From: Burkholderiales bacterium
GTDB taxonomy: Bacteria > Pseudomonadota > Gammaproteobacteria > Burkholderiales > Burkholderiaceae_E
Assembly: GCA_020248665.1 (NCBI GenBank)
Contig: JADCHE010000073.1
Span: 1 to 64,000, forward strand
Direction of reading: 5' to 3'
DNA length: 64,000 bases
Shown here in pieces: positions 38,306-50,065 of the stretch. The position numbers were made by a program, and so were the translations under genes. Within the stretch, counting starts at the first letter, position 1. Each line of letters begins with the position of its first letter. The notes beneath the pieces were generated by a model. The model searched no databases. It was not told the origin of the DNA and was given only the letters and a program-made list of their open reading frames with translations.

Positions 38306-39193
38306 GTGGCCGGGGACGGGCGCGACGCGGCGTCCGTGCCGCAGGCCCGGCACGCCAGGCCGCCCGGAGCACCCTGGCAGGATCCGTTCGTGCCGCCCTG
38401 GCTCGCGCCGCATGCGTCGCGCCTCGCCACGCTCGCACCGATGCCGCCGGCGGCTCGGCTCGATGCGCTGAACGCCTGGGCGCGCGAGCGCGGCCTCGCG
38501 AGCGGCTCGGGCCGGCCGCTGCGCTTCGTGGCCGATGCCGAAGGCGGCAGTGCGGGGCGCGTGCGCGCTGCGGGTCGCGTTGCCTACGAAGCGCGGATCT
38601 TCGCCGACGGCGAGGTCGCCACCCGCGTCGACGGGCCCGGTGCGCGCCACGACCTCCACAACGCGCTCGCGTGGCTCGCGTGGCCGCGTGCCAAGGCTCG
38701 GCTCAACGCGCTGCATGCCGAAGCCCTCGCCGAAGCCGGCCCAGGCGCGCCGCGCGGCCCGTTGCGCGACGCTGCGACGCTGTTCGACGAGAACGCGGCG
38801 CTGTGGGTCGGTACCGACGCATCGCTCGAGGCGATGCTGCGCGCATTCGACTGGCAGGCGCTCTTCGTCGCGTACCGTGCGCGGCTCGCCGGGGCGGTGC
38901 GCGTGCACGCGTTCGGCCACGCGCTGCTCGAGAAGCTCGACGCGCCGTTCAAGGCGATCACCGCGCACGCGTGGCCGCTGCGGCTGGCGCCCGACACGCC
39001 GGCCGACGCGCTCGACGCGGCGCTCGCCGCCTCGCTCGAGCCCAGGATGCTCGATGCTCGCGCGTTCTGCCCGCTGCCGGTGATGGGCCTGCCGGACTGG
39101 TGCGAGGCCAATGCGGACCCCGGGTTCTACAATGACGCTGCGGTGTTCCGGCCCGGACGGCTGCGCGCCGCGCCGCGCCGCGGCCCTGGCTGA
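38306..39193 (+). CDS. DUF3025 protein
   Basis: A 295-residue protein with the DUF3025 signatures: AYEARIFADGEVATR, HDLHNALAWLAWPRAKARLN, LFDENAALWVG, VHAFGHALLEKLDAPFKAIT and FCPLPVMGLPDWCEAN. The function of the family is unknown; the His-rich conserved patches suggest an enzyme. The start is uncertain: GTG 38306 is nearest to the pyrC stop, GTG 38336 also fits. No TM segment. Co-transcription with pyrC is likely. Confidence 0.85.
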   Translation: MAGDGRDAASVPQARHARPPGAPWQDPFVPPWLAPHASRLATLAPMPPAARLDALNAWARERGLASGSGRPLRFVADAEGGSAGRVRAAGRVAYEARIFADGEVATRVDGPGARHDLHNALAWLAWPRAKARLNALHAEALAEAGPGAPRGPLRDAATLFDENAALWVGTDASLEAMLRAFDWQALFVAYRARLAGAVRVHAFGHALLEKLDAPFKAITAHAWPLRLAPDTPADALDAALAASLEPRMLDARAFCPLPVMGLPDWCEANADPGFYNDAAVFRPGRLRAAPRRGPG

Positions 39194-39232
39194 CGCGCCA
39201 CCCCACGGACCCGACACCGACATGGAGACACG

Positions 39233-40225
39233 ATGGAGATGCTGATCACCGGCGGCGCCGGCTTCCTCGGCCAGCAGCTGATCGCGCGCCTGCTCGCGCA
39301 GCGCACGCTGCGGCTGCACGACGCGGGCGGCGGGCGCGACGAGACCGTCGACCGGATCGTCTGCTTCGACCAGGGCGAGGGCGCGATCCGCGACGCGCGC
39401 GTGCGCAACGTCGCCGGCGACATCTCCGACCCCGCGCAGGTCCGCGCGCTGGTCTCGAAGGACACCGGCGCGGTCGTGCACCTCGCGGCCGTCGTCAGCG
39501 GCACCGCCGAGGCCGACTTCGACCTCGGCATGCGCGTGAACCTCGACGGCACGCGACACCTGCTCGAGGCGTGCCGCGCGCTCGGCACGCAGCCGCGGCT
39601 GCTGTTCTCGAGCTCGATCGCGGTGTTCGGCGGCGCGCTGCCGCCGGTGGTCGCCGACGCGACGACGCCGACGCCGCAGGGCTCCTACGGCACCCAGAAG
39701 CTGATCGGCGAGCTCCTCGTGCAGGACTGCACGCGCAAGGGCTTCATCGACGGTCGCGCGGTCCGCGTGCCGACGGTCGTCGTGCGGCCGGGCCGCCCGA
39801 ACGGCGCGGCCTCGGGCTTCGCCTCGGGCATCATCCGCGAGCCGCTTGCCGGCGTCGATGCCCCGCTGCCGGTGCCGCCCGAGACCGAGATGTGGGTCGC
39901 CTCGCCGCGCGCGGTCGTCGGCATGCTGCTGCACGCGATCGCGCTGTCGCCCGCCGACTGGGGCTGGCATCGCAGCCTGAACCTGCCGGGCCTCACCGTG
40001 TCGATGCACGAGGAAATCGCCGCGCTGCGCGCGGTCGCCGGCGACGCGGTCGTCGCGCGGATCAGGCCGGCGCTCGACGAGAGCGTGATGCGGCTGGTGC
40101 GCACCTGGGCCGCGCGCTTCGACACCGCGCGCGCGTCGTCGATGGGCTTCGTCGCCGACGCCGACTTCTCCTCGATCGTGCGCGCCTACGTCGAGGACAA
40201 CCCGCAGGCGATCGCGCGCGGCTGA
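39233..40225 (+). CDS. denD: D-erythronate dehydrogenase-like NAD-dependent epimerase/dehydratase family protein
   Basis: A 330-residue extended short-chain dehydrogenase. The NAD site is MLITGGAGFLGQQL, the middle motif is VVHLAAVVSGTAEADFDLG, and the YxxxK pair is in GSYGTQKLIGEL. The sequence and length match DenD, which oxidises D-erythronate to 2-oxo-tetronate. The later pathway enzymes (OtnK/OtnC type) are absent from this window, so the assignment rests on the sequence alone. ATG 39233 with GGAGA upstream. Confidence 0.8.
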   Translation: MEMLITGGAGFLGQQLIARLLAQRTLRLHDAGGGRDETVDRIVCFDQGEGAIRDARVRNVAGDISDPAQVRALVSKDTGAVVHLAAVVSGTAEADFDLGMRVNLDGTRHLLEACRALGTQPRLLFSSSIAVFGGALPPVVADATTPTPQGSYGTQKLIGELLVQDCTRKGFIDGRAVRVPTVVVRPGRPNGAASGFASGIIREPLAGVDAPLPVPPETEMWVASPRAVVGMLLHAIALSPADWGWHRSLNLPGLTVSMHEEIAALRAVAGDAVVARIRPALDESVMRLVRTWAARFDTARASSMGFVADADFSSIVRAYVEDNPQAIARG

Positions 40226-40259
40226 GCGCGCGACCGGCCCCCGCGGGCACCTGCGCGCG

Positions 40260-41015
40260 TCAGCGCGCGAGGTAGCCGCCGTCGACCGCGTAGTACGCGC
40301 CGTTGACGAACGACGCGCGGTCCGAGGAGAGCCACGCGACCAATTCGGCGACCTCCTCGGGCCGCCCGAGCCGGGCCGCGGGATGCAGCGCCTCGAGCGC
40401 CTGCCGCGCCGCCGGGTCGCTCTCCATCGCCGCGATCATCGGCGTGTGGATGAACGCCGGCCCGACCGCGTTCGCGCGCAGCCCGCGCGCCGCGTAGTCG
40501 AGTGCCGCGACCTTGGTGAGCCCGACCACGCCGTGCTTCGCCGCGGTGTATGCCGGCGCGCCGGCGAACCCCACCGAGCCGAGGATCGACGCGATGTTGA
40601 CGATCGCGCCGCCGCCGGTCGCGAGCATCGCCGGGATCTGGTGCTTCATGCACAGGAACACGCCGGTGAGGTTCACCGCCAGCACCCGCTGCCACGCGTC
40701 GGTCGCATAGTCGGCGACCGGGGCGAGCGCGCCGGCGATGCCCGCGTTGTTGCATGCGGCGTCGAGCCGGCCGAACCGCTCGACGCTCCTCGCGACGAGC
40801 GCCGCGCAGTCTGTCTCGCGGGCGACGTCGGCTGCGACGAAGATCGCCTCGGCGCCGGCCGCGCGAGCCATGACGACGGTCTCCTCTCCGCTGGCCGCGG
40901 CCGACGCGAGGTCCGACACCACCACGCGCGCGCCGTCGCGGGCCCACGCGAGCGCGATCGCACGGCCGATGCCGGACGCCGCACCGGTCACCACGCACAC
41001 CTTGCCTTCGAGCAT
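40260..41015 (-). CDS. Short-chain dehydrogenase/reductase
   Basis: A 251-residue classical SDR. The cofactor motif is TGAASGIG (10-17) with Asp35 after strand 2 (VVVSDL), which favours NAD(H). NNAG is at 89-92, and the catalytic residues are Ser143, Tyr156 and Lys160 (AYTAAKHG). The C-terminus GAYYAVDGGYLAR is typical. The substrate is unknown. It converges on denD with only 34 bases between stops. Confidence 0.9.
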   Translation of the reverse strand: MLEGKVCVVTGAASGIGRAIALAWARDGARVVVSDLASAAASGEETVVMARAAGAEAIFVAADVARETDCAALVARSVERFGRLDAACNNAGIAGALAPVADYATDAWQRVLAVNLTGVFLCMKHQIPAMLATGGGAIVNIASILGSVGFAGAPAYTAAKHGVVGLTKVAALDYAARGLRANAVGPAFIHTPMIAAMESDPAARQALEALHPAARLGRPEEVAELVAWLSSDRASFVNGAYYAVDGGYLAR

Positions 41016-41128
41016 CGGAGCCTCCCGCCGATCGTCGATGCGACGATCGGACCACGGCTCGCGCGGCGCCGGGTTGACGCCGGTCAGACGAGCACGCGTG
41101 ACCGACGACCTCGGTGCGCGTCCGCGCG

Positions 41129-41638
41129 CTACCGCGCAGGAGCACGGCGCGCGGCGCGCTGGGCGGCCGCCGAGCGCGTCGACACCGGCGTCATCGCCGG
41201 CGCCGCCGAGGCCACGGCGGTAGCCCGCGCGGGGGGCACGCCGATCGTGAAGGTCTGCAGCGAGTCGGGCTGCTCGGCGACGCGCACCGTGACCGTCAGC
41301 TCGGGCGCGTCGACCGTCTCGCGCGAGCGCAGGTAGACGACGTTGCGCCGAAGCGGCTTCGCGAACGAGAAGCCGGCCGGATCGGGCGCCGTCCAGCCGT
41401 CGGGTGCCTTCACCGACACCACCTCGAAGCGCGAGACCGACACGCGCTCGCCCGGGGACGAGCCGTAGGGCAGTGCGAGCGCGAGGCGCTGGCCGCGCTG
41501 CGACATCACGCTCGGGTCGCCGAGGTCGATCGTCGCGGGCTGGGCGGCCGCCAGGCCGGGCGCGGCGAGGGCCAGCGCGATGGCGGCGGCGGCGAGCGGG
41601 CGGCGGACGTGGCGGCGGATGGGGCTGGATCGGGTCAT
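41129..41638 (-). CDS. FimV-like periplasmic protein
   Basis: A 169-residue exported protein. Signal peptide RPLAAAAIALALAAPGLAAA, then a beta domain beginning IDLGDPSVMSQRGQRLALAL, which resembles the N-terminal FimV/LysM-less domain of pilus-assembly-related proteins in betaproteobacteria, followed by an Ala/Pro-rich tail. No LysM or TPR domain follows, so it is much shorter than true FimV. A cell-envelope role is inferred only. Start at 41638 (MTRSSPIRRH). Confidence 0.65.
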   Translation of the reverse strand: MTRSSPIRRHVRRPLAAAAIALALAAPGLAAAQPATIDLGDPSVMSQRGQRLALALPYGSSPGERVSVSRFEVVSVKAPDGWTAPDPAGFSFAKPLRRNVVYLRSRETVDAPELTVTVRVAEQPDSLQTFTIGVPPARATAVASAAPAMTPVSTRSAAAQRAARRAPAR

Positions 41639-41757
41639 GCGGCGACTCCGGTGGGCGCGCGGCGCGCGGCGCGGGCGGTACACGTTCGAGGGTAGGGGGC
41701 CGGCGAGCCCCGGGCGAGGCCGCGCCGCCGGCCGGACGCCGCCCGTCTCCGAGCGGA

Positions 41758-41763
41758 TAGAAT
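41758..41763 (+). promoter_or_regulatory. -10 element of rnpB
   Basis: TAGAAT ends 7 bases before the predicted 5' end of RNase P RNA, the right distance for transcription starting at the mature end. No good -35 hexamer lies 16-18 bases upstream. Confidence 0.5.
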
Positions 41764-41770
41764 CGTTGCC

Positions 41771-42175
41771 GGAGCGGGTCGGACGGTCGCCGGGGCAGCG
41801 ATGCCCGGGAGGAAGGTCCGGACTCCAGAGGGCAGGGTGCTGGCTAGCGGCCAGGCGCAGCAAGCGGGTTCTCCGGAGCCCGCCCAAGGCGACGGACAGT
41901 GGCACAGAGAACAGACCGCCGACGTGGCCGCGAAAGTGGCTGCGGGCAAGGGTGAAACGGTGGGGTAAGAGCCCACCGCGTTCCCGGTGACGGGAACGGC
42001 ACGCCAAACCCCACCCGGAGCAACGCCGAATAGGCACGCATGCGGCTCCCGCCGCGACGGACGCCCCTCCGTGCGTGCGGGTTGGTGGCTCGAGCCCCCG
42101 GGTGACCGGGGGCCTAGACGAATGATCGTCACGCCGGGAAACCGGCGCACAGAATCCGGCCTACAGACCCGCTCC
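41771..42175 (+). ncRNA. rnpB: RNase P RNA, bacterial type A
   Basis: Catalytic RNA that trims the 5' leader from tRNA precursors. Its ends are set by the P1 helix: GGAGCGGGTC (41771-41780) pairs fully with GACCCGCTCC (42166-42175). The universal core is clear: GAGGAAGGTCCGGACTCCA at 41809-41827, AGAGAACAGACCGCC near 41909, GGGTGAAACGGTGGGGTAAG near 41950, and ACAGAATCCGGC at 42149-42160. At about 405 bases its length is normal for type A. It stands just upstream of the mra promoter, an order seen in several betaproteobacteria. Confidence 0.95.
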
Positions 42176-42195
42176 ATCCTCATGCGCGACCTGAG

Positions 42196-42215
42196 CAGTA
42201 TCGAATAAGATACTG
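42196..42215 (+). terminator. Small stem-loop after rnpB
   Basis: CAGTATC (42196-42202) pairs with GATACTG (42209-42215) around GAATAA, 20 bases after rnpB. The region 42180-42300 is the most AT-rich of the window. A weak stem without a full T-tract; it may end rnpB transcription or mark processing. Confidence 0.4.
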
Positions 42216-42310
42216 ATTCCGCTCGCTTTCGCGCGTCATGCTGGATATGTATCCAGATATGAAAAAGCGCGGCTAAGTGCTTGTACCGATTGAAGAAAAG
42301 CGGTGGCAAC

Positions 42311-42339
42311 TTGACCGGGGTTCCTCTTTTCCGTACAGT
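42311..42339 (+). promoter_or_regulatory. mra (dcw cluster) promoter
   Basis: TTGACC (42311-42316) and TACAGT (42334-42339) with a 17-base spacer, 94 bases before the mraZ start codon. It is the best sigma-70-type promoter in the window. Its -10 element touches the first of four MraZ-type repeats, so repression by MraZ would block it directly. Confidence 0.75.
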
Positions 42340-42373
42340 GGGAAAAGGTGCAGAAAAGTGGTCCGAAGTGGGA
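42339..42373 (+). promoter_or_regulatory. MraZ operator, four repeats with 10-base period
   Basis: TGGGA (42339), TGCAG (42349), TGGTC (42359) and TGGGA (42369) recur exactly every 10 bases, each separated by 5 A/G-rich bases. MraZ is known to bind TGGGN repeats with 5-base spacers upstream of its own gene; the outer two boxes are perfect and the inner two are degenerate. Position over the transcription start predicts autorepression of the whole cluster. Confidence 0.75.
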
Positions 42374-42432
42374 GATCGGTGCCGGTTGGGCGCAGATCGA
42401 GTCTTCCTCGGGCGAATCGGACAAGGTAGGGG

Positions 42433-42861
42433 ATGTTCCAGGGGCGATCCGGTCTGGCGCTGGACGCGAAGGGCCGCATGTCGGTCCCGGCGCGGCATCG
42501 CGACGCCCTGACGCTGCAGTGCGAGGGGCGGCTGACGCTGACCCGGCACCCCGACGGCTGCCTCCTCCTCTATCCCCGACCCGTCTGGGAGACGGTCCGC
42601 GAGCGCATCTCGGCGCTGCCGATCGGCGCGAGCGCCTGGAAACGGTTCTTCCTCGGCAACGCGATCGATGTCGAGCTGGACGGTTCCGGGCGCGTGCTGA
42701 TCGCCCCCGAGTTGCGGCAGGTGGCCGGTCTCGAGAAGGACGTCGTGCTCCTCGGCATGGGCACCCACTTCGAGGTGTGGGACGCGGCCAGGCTGGCGGC
42801 GAAGGAAGACGAGGCGATCGCAGGCGGCATCCCCGACGCGCTGTCCGGCCTGTCGATCTGA
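42433..42861 (+). CDS. mraZ: Transcriptional regulator MraZ
   Basis: A 142-residue protein with two AbrB/SpoVT-like swapped-hairpin repeats: [20 protein letters not shown] (residues 2-21) and [20 protein letters not shown]. It forms a ring-shaped oligomer that binds the TGGGN repeats and represses the dcw operon. AAGGTAGGGG precedes ATG 42433. First gene of the cluster, 11 bases before rsmH. Confidence 0.95.
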   Translation: MFQGRSGLALDAKGRMSVPARHRDALTLQCEGRLTLTRHPDGCLLLYPRPVWETVRERISALPIGASAWKRFFLGNAIDVELDGSGRVLIAPELRQVAGLEKDVVLLGMGTHFEVWDAARLAAKEDEAIAGGIPDALSGLSI

Positions 42862-42872
42862 GGCGAAGCGCC

Positions 42873-43826
42873 TTGGTCGACGCGGCAGTGCCCCGGGTCC
42901 ACCGGCCGGTGATGCCTGAAGCGTGCGTCGAGGGGCTGGCGATCCGGACCGACGGCGTGTACGTGGACGGCACCTTCGGTCGGGGCGGCCATTCCGCCCT
43001 GATCCTGGCCCGGCTGGGATCGGGCGGGCGATTGCTGGCGATCGACCGGGACCCGGAGGCGGTCGCGGTCGGACGGGGGTGGAGGGATGGTCGGTTCTCG
43101 ATCGAGCAGTCGCGGTTCTCCGACGTCGGCGCGGTGCTGGACGCGCACGGCATCGAGGGCGTCGACGGCGTGCTGCTCGATCTCGGCGTCTCGTCCCCGC
43201 AGCTCGACGACCCGGCGCGCGGCTTCAGCTTCCGCGCCGACGGGCCGCTCGACATGCGGATGGACCCGACGCGGGGGCTGTCCGCCCGTCAGTGGCTGCT
43301 GCAGGCATCGGATCGCGACATCGCGGAGGCGCTGAGGGACTATGGGGAAGAACGGTTTGCTGTTCCGATTGCAAAGGCGATTGCTGCTCGCTGCCGGGAT
43401 GCCGGCGACGACGCGTTGCGCACCACCGGGGAGCTTGCCGCTGTCGTGGCGGGCGTCGTCCGCAGCCGGCAGAAGCGGCCGGAGGTGGGCAAGGACCCGG
43501 CCACACGCACCTTTCAGGCTCTACGGCTTCTCGTCAATCAAGAGCTTGAGGAACTCGCGCTCGTCCTCGATCGCGTCGTAGGCCGGCTGCACGTCGGTGG
43601 CCGGCTCGTCGTCCTCAGCTTCCACTCACTCGAAGATCGGATGGTCAAGCAGTTCGTCGCCCGCGAATCGGGCCGCCTGGCCCGGCGCGACCCGGTGACC
43701 GGCGTGCCCGTGCACGACTCGCCGCCGCGGCTGCGCGCGGTGTCGCGCACGCTGCCCGACGCCGCCGAGGTCGCCGCGAACCCGCGCGCGCGCTCGGCGG
43801 TGCTGCGCGTCTCCGAGAGGATCTGA
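42873..43826 (+). CDS. rsmH: 16S rRNA m4C1402 methyltransferase
   Basis: A 317-residue SAM-dependent enzyme (formerly MraW). The SAM site is [17 protein letters not shown] and [32 protein letters not shown] and [15 protein letters not shown] complete the family pattern. The start is taken as TTG 42873 (GAGG 9 bases upstream) because the conserved HRPVMPEA segment lies before the first ATG at 42912; GTG 42888 is also possible. Two internal stretches, about 43336-43400 and 43505-43570, are unusually AT-rich with rare codons. Confidence 0.94.
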   Translation: MVDAAVPRVHRPVMPEACVEGLAIRTDGVYVDGTFGRGGHSALILARLGSGGRLLAIDRDPEAVAVGRGWRDGRFSIEQSRFSDVGAVLDAHGIEGVDGVLLDLGVSSPQLDDPARGFSFRADGPLDMRMDPTRGLSARQWLLQASDRDIAEALRDYGEERFAVPIAKAIAARCRDAGDDALRTTGELAAVVAGVVRSRQKRPEVGKDPATRTFQALRLLVNQELEELALVLDRVVGRLHVGGRLVVLSFHSLEDRMVKQFVARESGRLARRDPVTGVPVHDSPPRLRAVSRTLPDAAEVAANPRARSAVLRVSERI

Positions 43827-43831
43827 CCCCC

Positions 43832-44176
43832 ATGACCAAGGTCAACGCGGTGCTGATCGCGGTCCTGATGACGTGCGCGCTGCTGCTCGTCACCTCGCAG
43901 CACCGCGCGCGCAAGGCGTTCATCGAGCTCGAGCGCGCGCAGGCGATGGCGCGCAAGCACGAGGTCCAGTGGAACCAGCTGCAGCTCGAGCAGACGCAGC
44001 TCGCCAAGCACTCCCGCATCGACGCGGTCGCGCGCAAGGACCTGCGGATGCTGCCGGTTGCGCCCGAGCGCACGCTCTACGTCGCCTCCCCGGCCGGCCG
44101 CGGCGCCGCCGACGCGGCCTCGGCGCCGCCCCTGCCGGTGGTGCCCGCGGTCGCCGCCGTGCGGGAGTTCCGCTGA
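43832..44176 (+). CDS. ftsL: Cell division protein FtsL
   Basis: A 114-residue bitopic protein: TM at about 6-22 (AVLIAVLMTCALLLV), then a periplasmic coiled coil (RKAFIELERAQAMARKHEVQ) and the LRMLPVAPERTLYV end. It bridges FtsQ/FtsB with FtsW/FtsI and helps activate septal synthesis. It ends with an Ala/Pro-rich tail that overlaps the ftsI start by one base. Confidence 0.92.
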   Translation: MTKVNAVLIAVLMTCALLLVTSQHRARKAFIELERAQAMARKHEVQWNQLQLEQTQLAKHSRIDAVARKDLRMLPVAPERTLYVASPAGRGAADAASAPPLPVVPAVAAVREFR

Positions 44177-45902
44177 TGGCGCGTCCGGTCAAGCTGACGC
44201 GCAACGCGCTGCTGAGCACGAAGCTGCCGGCCTGGCGGTCGCGCTTCCTGCTCGGTCTGGTCGCCGTGGCGTTCGTCGCGCTCGGCCTGCGTGCGTTCTG
44301 GCTGCAGGCGCTGTCGAACGACTACCTGCAGAGGCAGGGCGCGGTGCGCTACGAGCGTACGCTCGAGATCCCGGCCAACCGCGGCAAGATCGTCGACCGC
44401 ACCGGCACGATGCTCGCGTCGAGCCTGCCGGCCAAGGCGGTCTGGGCCGATCCGGACGACGTCGTCGCCTCGCCCGAGAAGCGCATGCAGCTCGCGCGCC
44501 TGCTCGGCATGGAGCCGCGCGAGCTCGAGCGCAAGCTCGCCGAGGAGAAGAACTACGTCTACCTGCGCAGGCAGGTCGAGGCCGACGTCGCGCAGAAGGT
44601 CGCGGAGCTGAAGATCCCCGGCATCCACCTGCGCGACGAGCGCAAGCGCCACTACCCCGAGGGCGAGACGGTCGCGCACATCGTCGGCTTCACGAACGTC
44701 GAGGATGTCGGGCAGGAGGGCTTCGAGCTGTCGCAGCAGCTGCGGCTCGCGGGCAAGCCGGGCAGTCGGCGTGTGATCAAGGACAACCTCGGCCGCGTGA
44801 TCGAGCAGGTCGGCTCGGGCACCGAGCCGCAGGCCGGCGAGGACCTCGCGCTGTCGATCGACACGCGGATCCAGTTCCTCGCGTTCAACGCGCTGCGCGA
44901 CACCGTGCGCGAGCACCGTGCGAAGGCCGGCGCGGCGGTCGTCGTCGACGTGAAGACCGGCGAGGTGCTGGCGCTCGCCAACTGGCCGACGTACAACCCG
45001 AACAATCGCCAGCAGCTGACCGGCGCGCAGCTGCGCAACCGCGCGATCACCGACACCTTCGAGCCGGGCTCGACGATGAAGGCGTTCTCGGTCGCGATGG
45101 CGCTCGAGGCGGGCAAGGTGCGGCCGCAGTCGGTCATCGACACCTCGCCGGGCAAGTTGACGATCGGCACCGCGACGATCGGCGACGCGCACCGCTACGG
45201 GCCGCTCACGGTCGAGCAGGTGCTGCAGAAGTCGTCGAACGTCGGCACGGTGAAGATGGCGCTCCAGCTGCCGCCGCAGAAGATGTGGGAGGGCTTCACC
45301 TCGCTCGGCTTCGGGCAGCCGCCGCACATCGGCTTTCCCGGCGCGGTCGCTGGCCGCGTGCGTCCGCACAAGACCTGGAAGCCGATCGAGCAGGCGACGA
45401 TGTCGTACGGCCACGGCATCTCGGTGTCGCTGCTGCAGATGGCCCGCGCCTACACCGTGTTCGCGCGCGACGGCGAGCTGATCGCGCTCACGATGCTGCG
45501 CTCGGACTCGCCGGCGATCGGCGTGCCGGTGTTCAGGCCCGAGACCGCGACGTCGGTGCGCAAGATGCTCGAGATGGCCGCCGGCCCCCAGGGCACCGCG
45601 CCGCTCGCCCAGATCCCCGGCTACCGCGTCGGCGGCAAGACCGGCACCGCGCACAAGAACGAGAACGGCGTCTACCAGAACAGGTACGTCGCGTCCTTCG
45701 TCGGCCTCGCGCCGGTCTCGGCGCCGCGCGTCGTCGTCGCCGTGATGATCGACGAGCCGTCGGCGGGCAAGTACTACGGCGGCCAGGTCGCCGCGCCGCT
45801 GTTCGCGCGGATCGCCGGCGAGTCGCTGCGCGCGATGCGCGTACCACCCGATGCACCGTTCAACTCGGTGATCGTGCCGGCCGAGCCCGTGCGGGAGAGC
45901 CT

Positions 45903-45906
<4 letters not shown>
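44176..45906 (+). CDS. ftsI: Peptidoglycan transpeptidase FtsI (PBP3)
   Basis: A 576-residue class B penicillin-binding protein that cross-links septal peptidoglycan. One TM helix at about 25-45, a pedestal domain, and the transpeptidase domain with nucleophile Ser299 (EPGSTMKAF), SSN at 353-355, and KTG at 488-490 (GGKTGTAHK). ATG 44176 overlaps the ftsL stop (TGATG). It works with FtsW, which is encoded later in the cluster. Confidence 0.96.
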
Positions 45907-47508
<1,602 letters not shown>

Positions 47509-47516
<8 letters not shown>

Positions 47517-48891
47517 GCTGCGCCAGGCCTTCGGGTGGCTTTCGGGCGGCCGGCTGATCGCCGCCGACCCGGGCGAGCCGCCGCTGCGGCTGACCGGCGT
47601 GTCGACGGACACGCGCGCGGTGAAGCCGGGCGAGCTCTTCGTCGCGCTGCGTGGCGACAGCCACGACGCGCACGACTTCGTCGACCGCGCGCTCGCCGCG
47701 GGTGCGTCCGCGCTGATGATCGACCGCTGGACCCCGGCCTGCCGCGCGCCGCTGCTCTGGGTCGGCGACACGCGCCGCGGGCTGGGCGAGATCGCCGCCG
47801 GTTGGCGCCGCCGCTTCGAGCTGCCGGTGATCGCGGTCACCGGCAGCAACGGCAAGACGACGGTCAAGGAGATGATCGCGTCGGTGCTCGGCGCCTGGGT
47901 GGGCGAGGCCGCGCGGCTCGCGACCCGGGGCAACCTGAACAACGACGTCGGGGTGCCGCTCACCGTGCTGCGGCTCGACGCCACGCACCGCGCGGCGGTG
48001 ATCGAGCTCGGCATGAACCGGCCTGGCGAGATCGCATGGCTCGCGCGGATCGCGCAGGCGCGGGTCGCGCTGGTCAACAACGCGCAGCGCGAGCACCAGG
48101 AGTTCCTCGGCAGCGTCGAGGCGACCGCGCGCGAGAACGGCGAGGCGATCGCGGCGCTGCCGGCCGACGGTGTCGCGGTGTTCCCGGGCGACGACGCGCA
48201 CGCGCCGCTCTGGCACGCGCTCGCGGCCGGCCGTCGAACGCTCACCTTCGGCACGGACGCCGCGTGCGCCGTGCGCGCCGCGCCGGCCTCGCGGCCCGAC
48301 GGCTTCGAGATGACGATCGAGGGCGTGCCGCTGCCGGTGTCGCTCGCGATCGACGGCGCGCACAACGTGCGCAACGCGCTCGCGGCGGCCGCCTGCTGCC
48401 AAGCGATCGGCGTGCCGGCGGCGACGATCGCCGCGGGCCTCGCGGTCTTCCGGCCCGCCTCGGGCCGGCTTCGCCGCATGACCGCGACCACCGGCGCCGC
48501 GGTGATCGACGACAGCTACAACGCGAATCCCGACTCGGTGCGGGCCGCGATCGACGTGCTCGCGCAGCACGCCGCGCCTCGGATCCTCGTGCTCGGCGAC
48601 ATGGCCGAGGTCGGCGACGAGGGCCCGGCGTTCCACGCCGAGGTCGGCGCGTACGCAAAGCAGTGCGGCATCGAGCGGCTGCTCGCGTTCGGCCCGGCGA
48701 GCGCCGCGACGGCGGCCGCGTTCGGCGACGGCGCCGAGCACCTCGCGACCATCGAGGACGCCTGCTGGCGTGCGACGAAGCTCGCGTCGGCGCAGGCGAC
48801 GGTGCTGGTGAAGGGCTCGCGCTCGATGCGGATGGAGCGCGTGGTGCGGGCGCTCGCCGGGGCGGACGCGGGCGACGGAGGGCATCACTGA
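47509..48891 (+). CDS. murF: UDP-MurNAc-tripeptide:D-Ala-D-Ala ligase
   Basis: A 460-residue Mur ligase that adds D-Ala-D-Ala. ATP loop [12 protein letters not shown] (from residue 111), [31 protein letters not shown], and the C-terminal [14 protein letters not shown] and [14 protein letters not shown] 47509 lies inside the end of murE; the stop shares a base with the mraY start. Completes the UDP-MurNAc-pentapeptide made by MurC, D and E. Confidence 0.96.
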
Positions 48892-50060
48892 TGCTGCTCG
48901 AGCTCGCCCAGTGGCTGTCGAAGGACTTCCGGTTCTTCACCGTCTTCAACTACATCACGCTGCGCGCGGTGCTGGCGACGCTGACCGCGCTGCTGATCGG
49001 CCTGGCGGCGGGCCCCTGGCTGATCCGCAAGCTCGCGCAGCTGAAGATCGGCCAGGCGGTGCGCACCGACGGGCCGCAGACGCACCTGACGAAGTCGGGC
49101 ACGCCGACGATGGGCGGCGCGCTGATCCTGATCGGCATCGGCACGTCGACGCTGCTCTGGGCGGACCTCGGCAACCGCTTCGTGTGGGCGGTGCTGATCG
49201 TGACGCTGGGCTTCGGGTTGATCGGCTGGATCGACGACTACCGGAAGGTGGTGCACAAGAACCCGAAGGGCATGTCGGCGCGCGACAAGTTCTTCTGGCA
49301 GTCGCTGATCGGAGGCGTCGCCGCGGTCTACCTCGCGTTCGCGGTGCCGGCCGCCTCCAACCAGGAGGCGATCCAGCTGGTCGTCGAGTGGTTCGCGGGC
49401 GGCTTCCAGCTCAGCCTGCCGCCGCGGGCGGACCTGATCGTGCCGTTCTTCAAGACGGTGTCGTATCCGCTCGGCGTGTTCGGCTTCATCCTGCTGACCT
49501 ACTTCGTGATCGTCGGCACGAGCAACGCGGTGAACCTGACCGACGGCGCCGATGGCCTCGCGATCCTGCCGGCGGTGCTCGTCGGCGCGGCGCTGGGCAT
49601 CTTCGCGTACGTGACCGGCAACGCGGTGTTCTCGAAGTACCTGCTGATCCCGTACATCCCCGGCGCGGGCGAGCTCACGGTGTTCTGCGGCGCGATCGCG
49701 GGCGCGGGCCTCGCCTTCCTGTGGTTCAACGCCTACCCGGCGCAGGTGTTCATGGGCGACGTGGGCGCGCTCGCGCTCGGCGGCGCGCTCGGCACGGTCG
49801 CGGTGATCGTCCGGCAGGAGATCGTGCTGTTCATCATGGGCGGGGTGTTCGTCGCCGAGACCGTGTCGGTGATGATGCAGGTCGTCTGGTTCAAGTACAC
49901 GAAGAAGCGCTTCGGCGTCGGCCGGCGCATCTTCAGGATGGCGCCGCTGCACCACCACTTCGAGGTGGGCGGCGTCAAGGAGTCCCAGGTCGTCGTCCGG
50001 TTCTGGATCGTGACGATGATGCTGGTGCTGTTCGGCCTGTCGTCGCTGAAGCTGCGGTGA
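48891..50060 (+). CDS. mraY: Phospho-MurNAc-pentapeptide transferase
   Basis: A 389-residue, ten-TM integral membrane enzyme that transfers phospho-MurNAc-pentapeptide to undecaprenyl phosphate, giving lipid I. The family motifs are [22 protein letters not shown] (Mg2+ Asp pair), [30 protein letters not shown] and [13 protein letters not shown] 48891 overlaps the murF stop (TGATG). Confidence 0.97.
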   Translation: MLLELAQWLSKDFRFFTVFNYITLRAVLATLTALLIGLAAGPWLIRKLAQLKIGQAVRTDGPQTHLTKSGTPTMGGALILIGIGTSTLLWADLGNRFVWAVLIVTLGFGLIGWIDDYRKVVHKNPKGMSARDKFFWQSLIGGVAAVYLAFAVPAASNQEAIQLVVEWFAGGFQLSLPPRADLIVPFFKTVSYPLGVFGFILLTYFVIVGTSNAVNLTDGADGLAILPAVLVGAALGIFAYVTGNAVFSKYLLIPYIPGAGELTVFCGAIAGAGLAFLWFNAYPAQVFMGDVGALALGGALGTVAVIVRQEIVLFIMGGVFVAETVSVMMQVVWFKYTKKRFGVGRRIFRMAPLHHHFEVGGVKESQVVVRFWIVTMMLVLFGLSSLKLR

Positions 50061-50065
50061 GCGCG

